NCBI GenBank assembly: GCA_905183005.1
Contig: CAJJDO010000119.1
Location: forward strand, 186,001 to 250,000
Source: Paramecium pentaurelia
Lineage: Eukaryota > Ciliophora > Oligohymenophorea > Peniculida > Parameciidae
Length of the DNA: 64,000 nt
Direction: 5' to 3'
A model generated the notes under the pieces. The model did not search any database. It saw nothing but the letters and a program-made list of their open reading frames with translations, and had not been told where the DNA came from. Positions 23,599 to 35,792 of the stretch are shown in pieces (within the stretch, counting starts at the first letter, position 1; each line of letters opens with the position of its first letter). The translations under genes and the position numbers were made by a program.

Positions 23599-26500
23599 AT
23601 GCTTCAAGGTAGAATGGATGATAGTCAATGGATTAATGATGATCACATGGATTAGGTATTAATATATGTTAAATAAAAGCCTGAAGATGTTGGATTTGAC
23701 AAGGAAGAAATAGCAAGAGTGGAATTATTTGTTAATAAACCATTTGATATTCCCAATTTTCCAAAGAATGAATAAATAAAGTAGGCAGGAATATCATCAC
23801 ATATGTTTGTAATAATAACAAGATAAAATAACATATATCGATGGAGACCAGAGAAAGATGATCATTGTGTGTAAATGGAATTACCAGAAGTACAATAAAG
23901 TGGTTTGACAGGAAAATTATTGGGAGGAAAGAGAAATGAAAGAAAAGATATTATATTAGAGAGATTATTTTTATATGGACCACATGCTTTGATAGTTTCA
24001 GACAATGGGGAAAGTTTTTACATAAATGTTAGATCAGATAGGATTAGATCAATGGAATAATTAAAGGGAAAATAGATTAAATGTATTGGTTGGGATGATC
24101 AATGTGATGAAACTGACACTCATGAAATATTGTTAGCAACAAAAGATTCTAAAATTTATATATATAGAATTGATTGTAGATAAGGAGATATAAGAGAAGA
24201 AGAAGCAAAATTAATGGTCACCATTCCAAATGAAAGGTAAATCAATTAAATAGAACAATTTACAGTAATGTATGATAATAATAAATATGCTTGTGTTGTT
24301 GTTTCAACTAACTTTAGTTTATTCTTCTTTTATGGATTGAATAGTCTTAGCATTTTATTTACTAAATATAAAGATCCTTAAAGTGTTGCTAGAGCAGAAT
24401 CATAACCATCTCGTTATCATACTAGTTTATTAGCTGTATCTTAGAGGAAAAATTCATTTCTATTTACAAATGGGAAATCATTAAATTTATTCACTCTTCC
24501 TGAGAAGGATTTGAATGAATCAATATTGTAATAAGCAAAATAATTAAAAACAGTTAATAATTATTCAGAAATGCCAGTCTAAATAGGATTAACAGAATTT
24601 CATTATTTTATTTTAAGTGCTGATTCTTTGACTATTTTTAGTAAAATAACTTAATAAGAAGTATAAAAATATGAACTTAGAGGTATGGGTAGAATAATGG
24701 GTATGTAATATGAAAGAGATGGTAAAGTATTTTGGATTTATTCTGAAAGGACATTTTGTAAAATAGAAACTGAAGATGAAGATAAGGAAGCATGGAAATT
24801 GTTAATGGATTAAAAAATGTATATAGAAGCTTATGAAATATCAAATAAGTATAATTCAGAATATACTAAATATATTGCTGGTTTATGTGGAGATTAATTA
24901 TTCTAATAAAAAAGATATAATGAAGCTGCATCTTATTACTAAAAGTCTTCAAAAAATTTTGAAGAGATCTTCTTGAAATTTTTGAATTGTGATGATATGA
25001 AAGCAAGAATTGGATTAGAATAGTATTTAAAACATTTAATTAATAATTTGAAAGGAGAAACTGAAAGGACACTTGTGTTGGGATGGCTTGCAGAATTATT
25101 GATTTATAGATTAAATGAATAAGAAAAGTTAATACATGAAAATAGAAATTATGAGAATGAAGCATAAAGAGATAAAGATATCAAAGAAAAAAAATAATAA
25201 TTAAACTAATTAAATGAAGATTTAGATAATTTTCTGAAAACTTATAAATTAGAATTAGATTAAAATTTAGTATATTAAATTATGGTAAGTCATGGCAGAT
25301 TATAAAATTGTGTTGAATATGCTAAATTGAATAATAATTATGAAATGATCATTTAACATTATATTAATGAAGAAAATTATAAAGAAGCTATTAAAAATTT
25401 GAATAATGTTAAAGAAAAGAGTTCAATGGAAATCATATAAAAATATTCATTTATTCTTATGAGACATGAACCAGAATAAACATTAGATATTTTATAAAAG
25501 AATATAAAAAAATTTGATTAAACCAAAATTATTGGTGGTCTTATGAATATTCCTGTAGAAAAAAGAGAATTTGGAATAAGATTCTTAGAACATTCAATAA
25601 CTAAATTAGATTGTGCTGATAAAAGTATACATAATATCTTAATATTCTTTTTAACTTAACCATTATAGAAAGAAAAACTTAATTATTATTTATAAGAATA
25701 AGAAGCCATATTAAAAAAGACAGAAAAGGTTAATTTTGATTTAGATTTTGCATTAAGACTATTCAAATAAGCAAGTTGTATAGATGCTTAAATCACTATT
25801 TATGGAATGATGTCTCTTTATACTGAATCAGTTACTTTAGCTTTAGATTATGGAATGATTGAAAAAGCCAAAGAATACGCTTAAAAACCAGAAGATGATG
25901 ATGAGAAAAAGAAGAAACTATGGATGATGATTGCTGAAAGATTATTATCTTAAAATTAAGATATTGATAAGGTTATTGAACTTACAAAAAATAGTTAGTA
26001 AATTAAAATTGAAGATCTTTTACCTCATTTTAATGAAAATATCAAAATTGAACAATTCAAAGATGAAATTTGTAATTCTCTTAAGAAATATAATGAAGAA
26101 ATTGAAAAATTAAAAGATGAAATGAAAAAGTTATCAGCAAATTCAGATTAATTAAAGAATGAATTAAAAATGACAAAAAATAAATTCTTAATTATTGATA
26201 CTTAATAAAAATGTGATCATTGTGCTAAATAATTATTCAATGATACATTTTATATTTTCCCATGTAATCATGGATTTCATAAAGTAAACTTATCCGATAT
26301 AAATAGGATTGTATAGTTACAAAGATTAAATCATTGCCTCAACATCAAGCTAATATTCCATAGATAGAAACATATGATATGACAATGTAATCTATTTTAG
26401 TCAAATCCAATCCTAGTCAAAATATTAATAAAAAATAATAAGGTAATAAATGAGTATATATTAGATGGTTAATCTTTCTTTTAAATTATGAACATATTTG

Positions 26501-26691
26501 GAGGAGCCAAATAAGAATAGAGACCATAATCTACATTAACTCCAGATGAAGAGAAATTATTGAGAGAAACAAAAGAAAAGTTCGATAAAATTGTTGCTAG
26601 TGAATGTATATTTTGTGGACCTAAAGTCGTTGATTCTATTCAATTTGGATTTGAATTGGATGCCAGAGAAAAAGATACATGGAGTATTTGA
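23599..26691 (+). CDS. VPS18: VPS18 (Pep3), HOPS/CORVET core subunit
   Basis: About 1,000 residues. The N-terminal half is a beta-propeller (e.g. FLYGPHALIVSDNGESFY, THEILLATKDSKIYIYRID). The middle is an alpha-solenoid of clathrin-repeat type (ALDYGMIEKAKEYAQKPED). The conserved end reads IKIEQFKDEICNSLKKYNEE, a coiled coil, and then a RING-like CDHCAKQLF...FPCNHGFHKDC. A 23-nt intron interrupts FHK/DC. A last 22-nt intron (near 26443) bypasses a TGA and adds FDKIVASECIFCGPKVVDSI, which matches the family's closing 'VAxECVYCG' finger. VPS18 is a core scaffold of the HOPS and CORVET tethers on late endosomes and lysosomes. In Paramecium this machinery should also serve phagosomes and secretory-organelle biogenesis. 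Confidence 0.92.
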
Positions 26692-26742
26692 ATAAATTAT
26701 ATAATAAACAATGTTAAAATTAATGTTTATTGCTTAAAATAC

Positions 26743-27570
26743 TCAAAAGTTTGGTAATCTACTTCCACCATCAAGTCTAATGACTTCTCCAGTTAAGTAT
26801 GAGCATTAACATATTCCAATAACAGATTCAGCAAATTCAGAAGGTTAACCAAATCGTTCTAAAGCAGCTGATTTTCTTAAAGGACCTAAAACTTTTTCTG
26901 ATAAATTATGTCCCATTGGAGTTTAGAAAACCTTAAAATAATGTTATATCATTTTACTCCAGGTGCCAAAGTCATAACTCTGATTCCATATTTTCCTAAA
27001 TCCCTTGCCATAGGTAATGTCATTCCAATTACAGCTCCTTTGCTTGCAGAATAAACAGTTTGACCTTTTTATCCTTCTATGCCAGCAAGACTAGCAACAT
27101 TAATTATCACACCTCTCTCTTTGAATTCTCCTTAAGGTTCTTATTTTATCATTTCTACAGCTGCATGTTTTGATACATTGAAAGTTCCAACAACATTGAT
27201 TTTCAAGACTCTCATCATTTCATCAACTGGAATAGTTCCTTTAGGTGTGACTAAGTATCCAGCAGAAATGACACCAGCTGAATTTACAACAACGTGAATT
27301 CCACCAAATTCACTTACTGTATATTTAATCAATTGGATAACATTTTCTTCATTTGAAACATCAGTCTTAAAAAATTTCAAATTGGGAGTGTTCTACTCTG
27401 ATAAAATTTTATCTCCAGCTTCCTAAATAAGGATTAATATATATTATTACTTAATTGAAATCTGCAATGACTACTTTGCATCCTTTTGCCAAAAAGGCTA
27501 AAACTGTAGCCAATCCTAAACCTGAAGCTCCTCCTGTTACTAAGCAAACTGTATTCTGATCTAATTTCAT
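26743..27570 (-). CDS. Short-chain dehydrogenase, 3-hydroxyacyl-CoA dehydrogenase type 2-like
   Basis: A Rossmann-fold SDR. The cofactor motif TGGASGLGLA sits at the very start (MKLDQNTVCLVTGGASGLGL) and VVIADFN follows strand 2, which suggests NAD+. NSAGVISAG is the NNAG-type motif. The C-terminus (ALERFGQPSEFAESV...GEVIRLDGGSRLPNF) fits the HSD17B10 group (mitochondrial 3-hydroxyacyl-CoA / 17-beta-hydroxysteroid dehydrogenase, 'GEVIRLDGA'). Small introns interrupt it near 27430 and 26950. No mitochondrial leader is obvious. The upstream copy on the same strand starts 842 bp away and shares motifs throughout, so the pair is a tandem duplication. Confidence 0.9.
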
Positions 27571-27603
27571 TAATAATGACGTCTGATTTATTAATAATAT
27601 TAA

Positions 27604-28412
27604 TCATAAATGAGGCACACGTAATCCTCCATCTAAACGTAATACACACCCCGTTAAATACTCTGATTAATATATCATTTCAACTAGCTATGCGAATTCT
27701 TTTGCAGCTCCTAATCTTCCCAAAGCCACTTGAGATTCTAATTGTTCTTTAATTTTAGGTTAGATCATTTCAAACATAGGTGTATATATAATCTAATTAA
27801 TTTTTACAATAATGTATTACCCCTGGTGCAATAGTGACAACTCTGATACCATGTTTACCCAAGTCTCTTGCCATAGGTAATGTCATAGCAATTACAGCTC
27901 CTTTTGAAGCTGAATATATCACTTAACCTCTTTATCCTTCAATACCAGCTAAACTTGCTACATTAACAATCACTCCTTTAACTTAAGATTTTATCATATG
28001 TTAAGCAGCATATTTACAAACATTAAATGTGCCTATAACATTTATCTACATTAATATATTCATTTCAGATGTAGAAGCAACACTTGATCTAGTTGCTGTC
28101 ATCTAAGCTGATGGAATTCCTGCCGAATTCACTACTAAATTGATTTATCCAAATTCAGTGATAGTAAATTCAATCAATTTTCTTATTTCTTCTTCATTTT
28201 AGACATCACACTTAAAGTATCTAAGATTGCAATTCTCAAATCTCTTTATTAATTCTTCACCTTTCTCCTTGCAAATTCATTTATATTTCAACCTCATTAA
28301 AATCTGCTGCCACAACTTTGCATTGTTTTTAGATTAACAATTCAACTGTGGCCAACCCTAATCCTGACGCTCCCCCTGTTACAATAGCTACAGTCTTGGA
28401 ATCGAGTTACAT
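27604..28412 (-). CDS. Short-chain dehydrogenase, tandem paralogue of the previous gene
   Basis: Same length and order as its neighbour: MQLDSKTVAIVTGGASGLGL, VVAADFNE, then NSAGIPSA, and at the end YLTGCVLRLDGGLRVPHL. The gap between its stop and the next gene's start is only 33 bp, and both run on the minus strand. Some positions differ (GCVLRLDGG versus GEVIRLDGG; replacement of the SDR-typical acidic residue), so the copies are not recent. Introns of about 25-30 nt lie near 27800 and 28280. Likely an NAD-dependent oxidoreductase of the HSD17B10 type; the substrate is not deducible. Confidence 0.88.
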
Positions 28413-28999
28413 ATAATTTAATAAAAATTAAAATAGAATACTCTCATTTGATTACCAGAAATCTTGAGATTCTATAATTAATAATTAACTACTTTAATTT
28501 TATCATATATGAATTCTAATCAAATATTGTTATATTGAATATATTAGATAATATTTTAAATTAAATTAATGGTTACCTAATATGAGATCCATCTTCTTTA
28601 TTCATGCATTAATAGGCTACTGTTGTTTATAGTTTAAAACTAGTTATTATATATAAACTCTTGATTTAAGGATTATTGACTACATTCATAGTACTATTTT
28701 TATTTTTAGGACCATGAAGAAACTAATAATGATTATTTAGTCTATTTAGTCCTTAATATGCTTATTATTGGTTTCAATCTTCATGGATTGTGAAGCTTTT
28801 TTACTTTTAAATATGAATCTATATATATAATAATATATATATAGACTATATTTATAGTTTGACTGGGATTAAAAATCAAGTGAAAACCATATTTTAGATT
28901 TTTAAATTGACATAATTTAGATTATTAAGCAAAAAAAATTAATAAACAATAAATTTCCAAATTGATCATTTCAATGATTAATAAATAACATCGATATTC
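28413..28999. other. Intergenic stretch with two hairpin-forming segments
   Basis: About 0.59 kb with no convincing gene. It holds an imperfect inverted repeat (28711-28786, listed separately) and a perfect-looking AT palindrome, TCTATATATATAATAATATATATATAGA, near 28818-28845. Confidence 0.5.
28711..28786. repeat. Imperfect inverted repeat, ~21-26 nt arms, ~29 nt loop
   Basis: The left arm ACCATGAAGAAACTAATAAT (from 28711) is complementary to the right arm TTATTATTGGTTTCAATCTTCATGG (ending 28786), with two bulged bases and one or two mismatches. The loop contains a nine-base direct repeat (ATTTAGTCT/ATTTAGTCC). Confidence 0.6.
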
Positions 29000-29650
29000 A
29001 TTCTGATTTCAAACTAGATATTCATTCTAATATAAAAATAACTCCATTAGAATCAATTATCAAAAATCAAAAAGATTATTAGATATCAATCTTAATTGAA
29101 AATAAAAAATGTTAAATTCAAAATTAAGTCGAAAGAAAAATAATTATTATAATAATTTTAATATTAGAAATCACATCTAAATTTGAAAGATAAAATTAAG
29201 AACAAACTTATCACTTCTATTACTTTGATGCTAAAACTTCAATATACAAAGGGTTGAAATTAAAAATAGCCAAAAAATAATGATTAAAGGATTTAACAGA
29301 TATAAGATTTCATCCATTTAAAATCAAAAAAACCCTTGTTTATTTTTACATTTAAGATTAAATTGGTTAATAGAATCTATATTTCCAACACAATTTTCTT
29401 ATATGCAATCTATCTCATATAACAAATAAGAATATAATTTATATCTGTTTTGTAATTTTCTTTAGATTTTAATTATTGATGATATTCCTTTTAATTAATT
29501 TGATGATCATATATTTGATAGTTTAGAGTAATTTGTCTATTAAAAAGTTTATTTAATTTATAACTAGCAAAAATATTATTAATGAATTTAAATGGATATA
29601 GAAATGCATAAATGAATTGATTCTATTCAGTCATGATAATTTCTGAATAA
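29000..29650 (+). pseudogene. Decayed hybrid histidine kinase (receiver and ATPase remnants)
   Basis: TTTTAATTATTGATGATATTCC at about 29467 is nearly identical in DNA to the receiver start of the intact kinase downstream (ATTTTGATTGTTGATGATATTCC, near 31733) and encodes ILIIDDIPFN. About 100 bp later, ATGGATATAGAAATGC (29592) matches the phosphorylation-site block MDIEMP of both intact genes, but TGA follows at once. Upstream, near 29251, GLKLKIAKK resembles their GLGLKVANR ATP-lid end. Frame breaks and TGA codons separate these islands, and much of the receiver between them is lost. It lies immediately upstream of two intact tandem copies, so it is a dead member of the array. Confidence 0.65.
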
Positions 29651-29812
29651 TAATAAATAATATAATATATATAGTAATAAATTATTAAATAGTGTGGTAA
29701 TTTATTTTATTTTCTAAATATAATTATTAAATGAAATTGTATCCATATTTTTCTAATTTTTATAATAAAAAGCCTTTCATTATATCTAATCTCTAAATTA
29801 ATTAAATTATTA

Positions 29813-32113
29813 ATGATTAAACTAAAATTAATAATATTTTAGATTATATGCAATTCTATAGCAGCAATAGTGATCAGTGCAATTTTCAAAGAATACATAT
29901 CCATATCAATTTATGGTTCCATTTTATTATTTACAATACTATTTTGTATCATAAAATAACCAAAGCTCTAATAAGTCATTCAATTTATACTTATAATTCT
30001 TATTTAAGAAAACTCAAAGTATAACTAGAAAGAATTTTAACATTTTCAATTTTAATTGAGTTGGATTTATTTGGCTTATAAACTAATTCAAAATAATCCT
30101 AACTTTGAATTACCCATATTATTGGAGTTACTATTTTCATCCATAATTAAGATAATTATTTCATTTGAAGCATACAATTCTACTTTTTATTTGAGTATAA
30201 CAACTACATTTATCTATACTCTCAGTATCATTGCATATTAATATTAAAAGAGAAAGGAATCATATATTAAATCATTAGACTTAGAATTAGTTACTCCAAA
30301 GATGAATGAATTTTAGAGAATATTAATAAACAAAACATAAACTACAAGAAGCAATGAAATTTAAATTTTTGACCATTTACCAATAGGATTAGTTGTCTTA
30401 ACATTTGATCATAATTTTCAATATATGAATAAAAGAGCAAGAATCTTATTGGAGAGAGCTTCAAATACACAAATATCAGAAGACAATGTTGTAATTATAA
30501 TCAAAGAACTATTAAAGAAGTATGAAATCATATATATATATATTTTAGATGCATTAATGAAAAAATAACAAGTCTTGGAAATCTATTTAGACCTAGTTAA
30601 ACTAGAATTCATTAATTAATAACCTAATTCAATCAAAATCAAAGAATGAGTATGCCAAATTTAGATGATAACTTTATAAAATAAATTGATCCTATTAATA
30701 GTGTATTGAATTAATCTAATGATTTTGTTCCATACTCATAATAATTTATGGATGTAATATAATATATATTTATAGAACAAATATAGAATTTAATACAATT
30801 ATAAGGGTAAAAAAAGATGTTTTAGATTTCATTTTATGAGACTTCATGATTAGATTATAATCAATTTATTAGATGAGACATCTAAGATTGGAAAATTAGA
30901 TTAGAAAAGTAAGCATATTTTTTAGAATTAATTGTTAAATTCATTTTCACATGAATTAAAAACTCCTTTAAATTGTATTTAATAATTATTGGAAGTTGTT
31001 ATGTTAAAAGTGAATTCAGATTTATAAGAAAATATATTAAAACCAATAAAATGGCAAACTGATTTATTGTTATGTTAAATTAATGATATTCTTGATTATG
31101 CATCATTTGAGATTAATGATTTTCGTTGGGATTTTTCATTATTTTATTTAGAAGATTTATTAAAAGAATGCATTTCAATATATTTTTAAGCCTGTAAAGA
31201 AAAAGATATAAATTTAAAATTAGAAATGAATTCTTAAGATAAACAAATGGTAAATAATGATTACAAAAGAATGAAATAAGTAATTGTTAATCTTTTAAAT
31301 AATTCAATTAAATTCACATAATAATAAGGTGAAATTGTTTTAAAAGTCTAAGAAACTAAAAATAATATGTATTTAATTTAAGTAATTGATACTGGATTAG
31401 GTTTATCATAGGAATAACTTTGGCAATTACAAATTAATATTGAATAAGATAATTTAGAAAGTGTTTATAATCAATTTCATGTTGGATTAGGATTAAAAGT
31501 TGCTAATAGATTGATTAGAGGTATGTCATCATTATAAAATGGATTAAATATAGATTCAACTCTGAATAAAGGAACAATTATATCTTTTACAATTGAAGAT
31601 TTTTTAGAAGATAATAATAGTTAATCATCTGAAACCCCAATTAAAGATGCTTAATTGAGTAGATAATTGAGTCAACTTACAACAAGAGAGTTTAAATTTA
31701 TTAAATAAATAATTTGTAAATGTAATAAAATTTTGATTGTTGATGATATTCCATTTAATCATCATGCTTTAAAAATGATTTTAAATGAATTAAATTATTA
31801 AGCAGATAGTGTATATGATGGTTAATAAGCTATAGATCTTATTTAATTAAGAATTTAGAATAATAAATGTCATCCATTTTATTCATTAATTCTTATGGAT
31901 ATAGAGATGCCAAAGTTGAATGGATTTGAAGCATCTCTCAAAATTAAATAAATACTTGGAGATAAAAGTGATTAAACTACAATAATAATGTGTTCAGCAT
32001 ATGATAATTAAGAATGTATCAAAATGTGTTAAAGTTGTTTAATGAAAGATGTATTACCTAAACCTATTACAAAAATGAGTTTATAATACATCATTGAGAA
32101 ATACTTAAGATGA
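29813..32113 (+). CDS. Membrane hybrid histidine kinase with receiver domain
   Basis: The N-terminus has several membrane helices (IAAIVISAIFKEYISISIYG; SILLFTILFCII; LLELLFSSIIKIIISF; STFYLSITTTFIYTLSIIAY). A PAS-like segment follows (FDHLPIGLVVLTFDHNFQYM). The kinase core is complete: H-box SFSHELKTPLN (nt ~30940), N-box NLLNNSIKFT, G1 DTGLGLS and G2 GLGLKVANRL. The receiver has IVDDIPFN, the phospho-acceptor in LMDIEMP, MCSA and the lysine in PKPITK. It should autophosphorylate and pass the phosphate to its own receiver. No phosphotransfer domain was seen in this window. The ATG at 29813 begins the first helix; a ~29-nt intron lies near 30521-30549. Tandem with the next gene, 84 bp apart. 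Confidence 0.9.
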
Positions 32114-32197
32114 ATATTAATTGAAATATACTATAATTTGACTGAAAGATTCCTATTTATGTATTTATTATATAATAATATACAGTTTAATTAAATT

Positions 32198-34476
32198 ATG
32201 GATAATTCATTCTTGATATCAATAGCTTTACTGATAAGTGGGATTCTAATTGTAATACAAGTATTAGTTTTCAACTCAGAAATAAATAGATTACAATTAA
32301 TAATAACAATCGGTTAAATAATTACAAGTGCTGTTTTATTAATCAAACCAACTCTAAGAAGAAAACTAATATATCTACTTTCTTTTATCAACGCCTAATA
32401 AATTTTATAGTAGACCAATTTTACATTCTTATTTATAGTCTTAACATAGATTTTAAGTTGTGAATTAGAGTTTGAAATTGAATTAAATAAGGCTTTTAGA
32501 ATATTACTACTAATCTCTCAAGTCTTCAGAGTCATATTTTTTTGGGAAAATCATTTTTTTGAAAGTACCTAAATCATTATTTCAGTTATATTTTCTTTTA
32601 TTTTATGGATGAAATCATATTTATAATCTAGGATGAAGAAAAAAAGCATTATAGTTAAATCTCATGACACTAATAATCATTTATAATTCAATTCTTAAAC
32701 AAATCTAATAGTATCATTAAAATAATTAGATAGTGAATTAGCAATTCTTGATAATTTGCCAATTGGTATGATTATACTGGATTTATAATAAAATATAAAG
32801 TATTTAAATACATTTGCTAAGTAATATTTTAAGAACTTTGATTGTGAAAGAAATGAAGATATAATGAAATAGTTAAAACAATAATTGATAAAGTAATAAT
32901 TTTGAAATACAAATAGAATGTTACTTGATCATATTGGAGCACCAGAAGATGTAAATAATCTAGATGATAATTAAATATCAAATCGACCTTTTTTATCTAG
33001 TATTAAAATAGATGATCCCATATAAGCTATTTTAAATTAAAAAGAGGAACAATTTAATCTCATTTATAGATTTAAGGAAATAAGCAAAAATGGTATTTCT
33101 AAAATAAAAGTTATTAAAATATCATTGTTACAATAATTTTTAAAATCTGAAGAAATTACAGCTGTAATGATATAAAATGTATCTTGCAAAGAAAGAAAGA
33201 AAGAATTAACATAATTTATAAAAATTCAAAATAGTATCCTTAATTCATTTTCTCATGAATTAAGAACACCATTAAATAGTTCTTTATAATTACTTGAAGC
33301 ATTATCCACAAAATTAAGTGATTAAATGAATCAAGAATATATTTAGCCTGCTTTAAATTCTAATAAATTGTTATTATTTTAAATAAATGATATACTAGAC
33401 TATGCAGCAATGTAATCAAATTAATTCGTACATAAATATTCGTAATTTAATATTAAAGAGATTGCAGATTATATAAAATAATTATATACTTAAGTTTGCT
33501 AAAATAAAGGTATACTTTTAACATGTAAAATTAAATTAACTAATTTATTTGTGACTAATGATAAATAAAGAATTATCTAAGTACTCATCAATTTATTAAA
33601 TAATTCAATAAAGTTCTCCCCTTCAAATACTCATATTAGAGTTTAATTCAAAAATAAGTTCAAATATTCAAATTAATATATTAAAATTAAAGTCAAAGAT
33701 TAAGGTTTTGGAATTTCAGAGTAAAAATTAAGTTTTATCTTTCGAGAATTACATTCAATATCATCTGAAGAAAGTGTTTATTGGATGACTCAAAATTAAT
33801 TATCATCAGGAATTGGATTGAAAATGTCAAATCGTCTAATATAAGGATTGGCATTTAATGAACATAGAAAAAATGCATTCTCAATAAAATCTGTACTCTA
33901 AAAATATACTTACATATCATTTTACATTTCTGATATGATAATATTAAAAGATGATAACGAATCAATATCTAATGCTTAAAGTGATGATGCTCTTTGTATT
34001 TCAGTACATAAAAGTCTTGATTATAAGTTGATTCAAAATATTAATATAAAATCATGTAATTGCTCAGCTATTTTACTTGTAGATGATGTTCCATTTAATA
34101 TTCAAGCACTAAAGACTATTTTAATGTAACAAAAAATAACTACAGATTCTGCTTATAATGGAATTGAAGCAATAGATTTAGTTATTAATAAGTATTAATA
34201 AAAAAAATGTCATCCTTTCTACTAATTGATAGTTATGGATATAGAGATGCCATTACTTAATGGTTTATAAGCAACCTAAAAGGTATAAATAACATTTAGA
34301 ATAAGATAATATCATTTTTTAACTCAATAAATGTAAAACCTCCAGTTATTGTAGCTAGTTCTGCTTATGATTCAAATAAAGAGGATTTGTCAATATTTTC
34401 GGATACATTACCAAAACCTATAGATTAATGGAGGCTTAAATTTATTTTAAATAAATATTTAACCAATTTTTTTTGA
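32198..34476 (+). CDS. Membrane hybrid histidine kinase with receiver domain (tandem paralogue)
   Basis: Same layout as its neighbour: a multi-helix N-terminus (SFLISIALLISGILIVIQVL...), a PAS-like LDNLPIGMIILDLQQNIKYL, H-box SFSHELRTPLN, N-box NLLNNSIKFS, G1 DQGFGIS and G2 GIGLKMSNRL. The receiver reads LLVDDVPFN, VMDIEMPLLNG, ASSA and LPKPID. All catalytic residues are kept. A 24-nt intron near 32892 and a 23-nt intron near 34280 restore the frame; the latter falls inside the receiver. Divergence from the first copy is substantial outside motifs (G1 DTGLGLS versus DQGFGIS). Together with the pseudogene at 29 kb it forms an array of three. Confidence 0.9.
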
Positions 34477-34645
34477 TTTCTATTTTTACTTCTATTCTTA
34501 TATATAAATATTATTTAAATTAAACTTTTTGTATTCATAAACTTAAACAACTAGGGTTTCTAAATTTTATCAAATAATGAGTATATTTTTAGAGTAATAA
34601 AATTAACAATGTTATAATTATGTTTTATAATTTAATTAATTAAAA

Positions 34646-35730
34646 ATGGCATAACTTCCATTATTAATTCCATGTGAAGAGATTTATGATTTGGATACAT
34701 TTCAATTAGAAGATATGTAAACTATGATAAAATCCTTTATTACTGATGATGCTTAATGGAATAAGAAGTCTAAAAAAATCTTAGATTTGATTGAGTTAGA
34801 ACTTAAAGAAAGATAGGCAATAGAAAATTTTGCTTTTAATATTCAAATTGAAGATTTCATTCAATAACCTATCTATTAAAATAATGCTCTTTAAGCTATT
34901 TTGAATGATATCAAAAATAGACCAGCTAATTATTTGGATGTGTAAATTTCAAAACCTCCTTTATAAAAATATGAATAGCCAATCCAATAGAAATAACAAT
35001 AGCAAATAAATCAATAACAACAATAACAATTAAATTAATAACCTTAGTAGACCTCTTAAAAATTTTCATAATAATAGTAAAGTTAATCTGATGCATTGTC
35101 AACAAGTACTATGACCAGAAGTAGTCATCCTTAGAGTAAAGCACAACCAAAAAAACCAAATCAGCTTTAAGATTTTATGAAAGATGTCTTAAAGAAAACA
35201 GATGTTTCGAATTAATAGTTTATAATAGGAGCTGCATTAAATCATAGATTTATTCCACCTCCTCCTAAACCTCAATTAAATACTGTTGATAAAATTAAAT
35301 AAGAAAAATTAATGAGAAAGAAAAAGAAGAAAAAATTAAGAACAGAGAGTTAAGGAAAAACTTTTGAACATCTTCCAGCTATTGGCAAATAATCATTTAC
35401 AATTAAAACATAATCAAAAATGGAATAATCAAATGTTCATTCTTAAAGTAGTACTTCTAAATAGAATTTTGAATTGAAATAGAAATCATTAGATTGCAAT
35501 ATAAATAATCAAGAAAACAAAGAGGAATTAAGTGAAAAATGTATTATGAATTCTTAAATATAATCAAATAATTTAGTTGTTATTACTAATTAATTAGATC
35601 AAAATGACCCAAAAGATAAGATTAAAGATAATGATAATATGAAAAATAAAATTGAACAAAATATTAAAAACAATATCGATAAAAATGAAGAATGTCAAAC
35701 AAAAGTTAATAATACTAATATGTAATAATA

Positions 35731-35792
<62 letters not shown>

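Noticed and set aside
28818..28845. AT palindrome as a terminator hairpin
   Set aside because: Alternating TA sequence gives palindromes by chance in such AT-rich DNA, and eukaryotic genes do not use such terminators.
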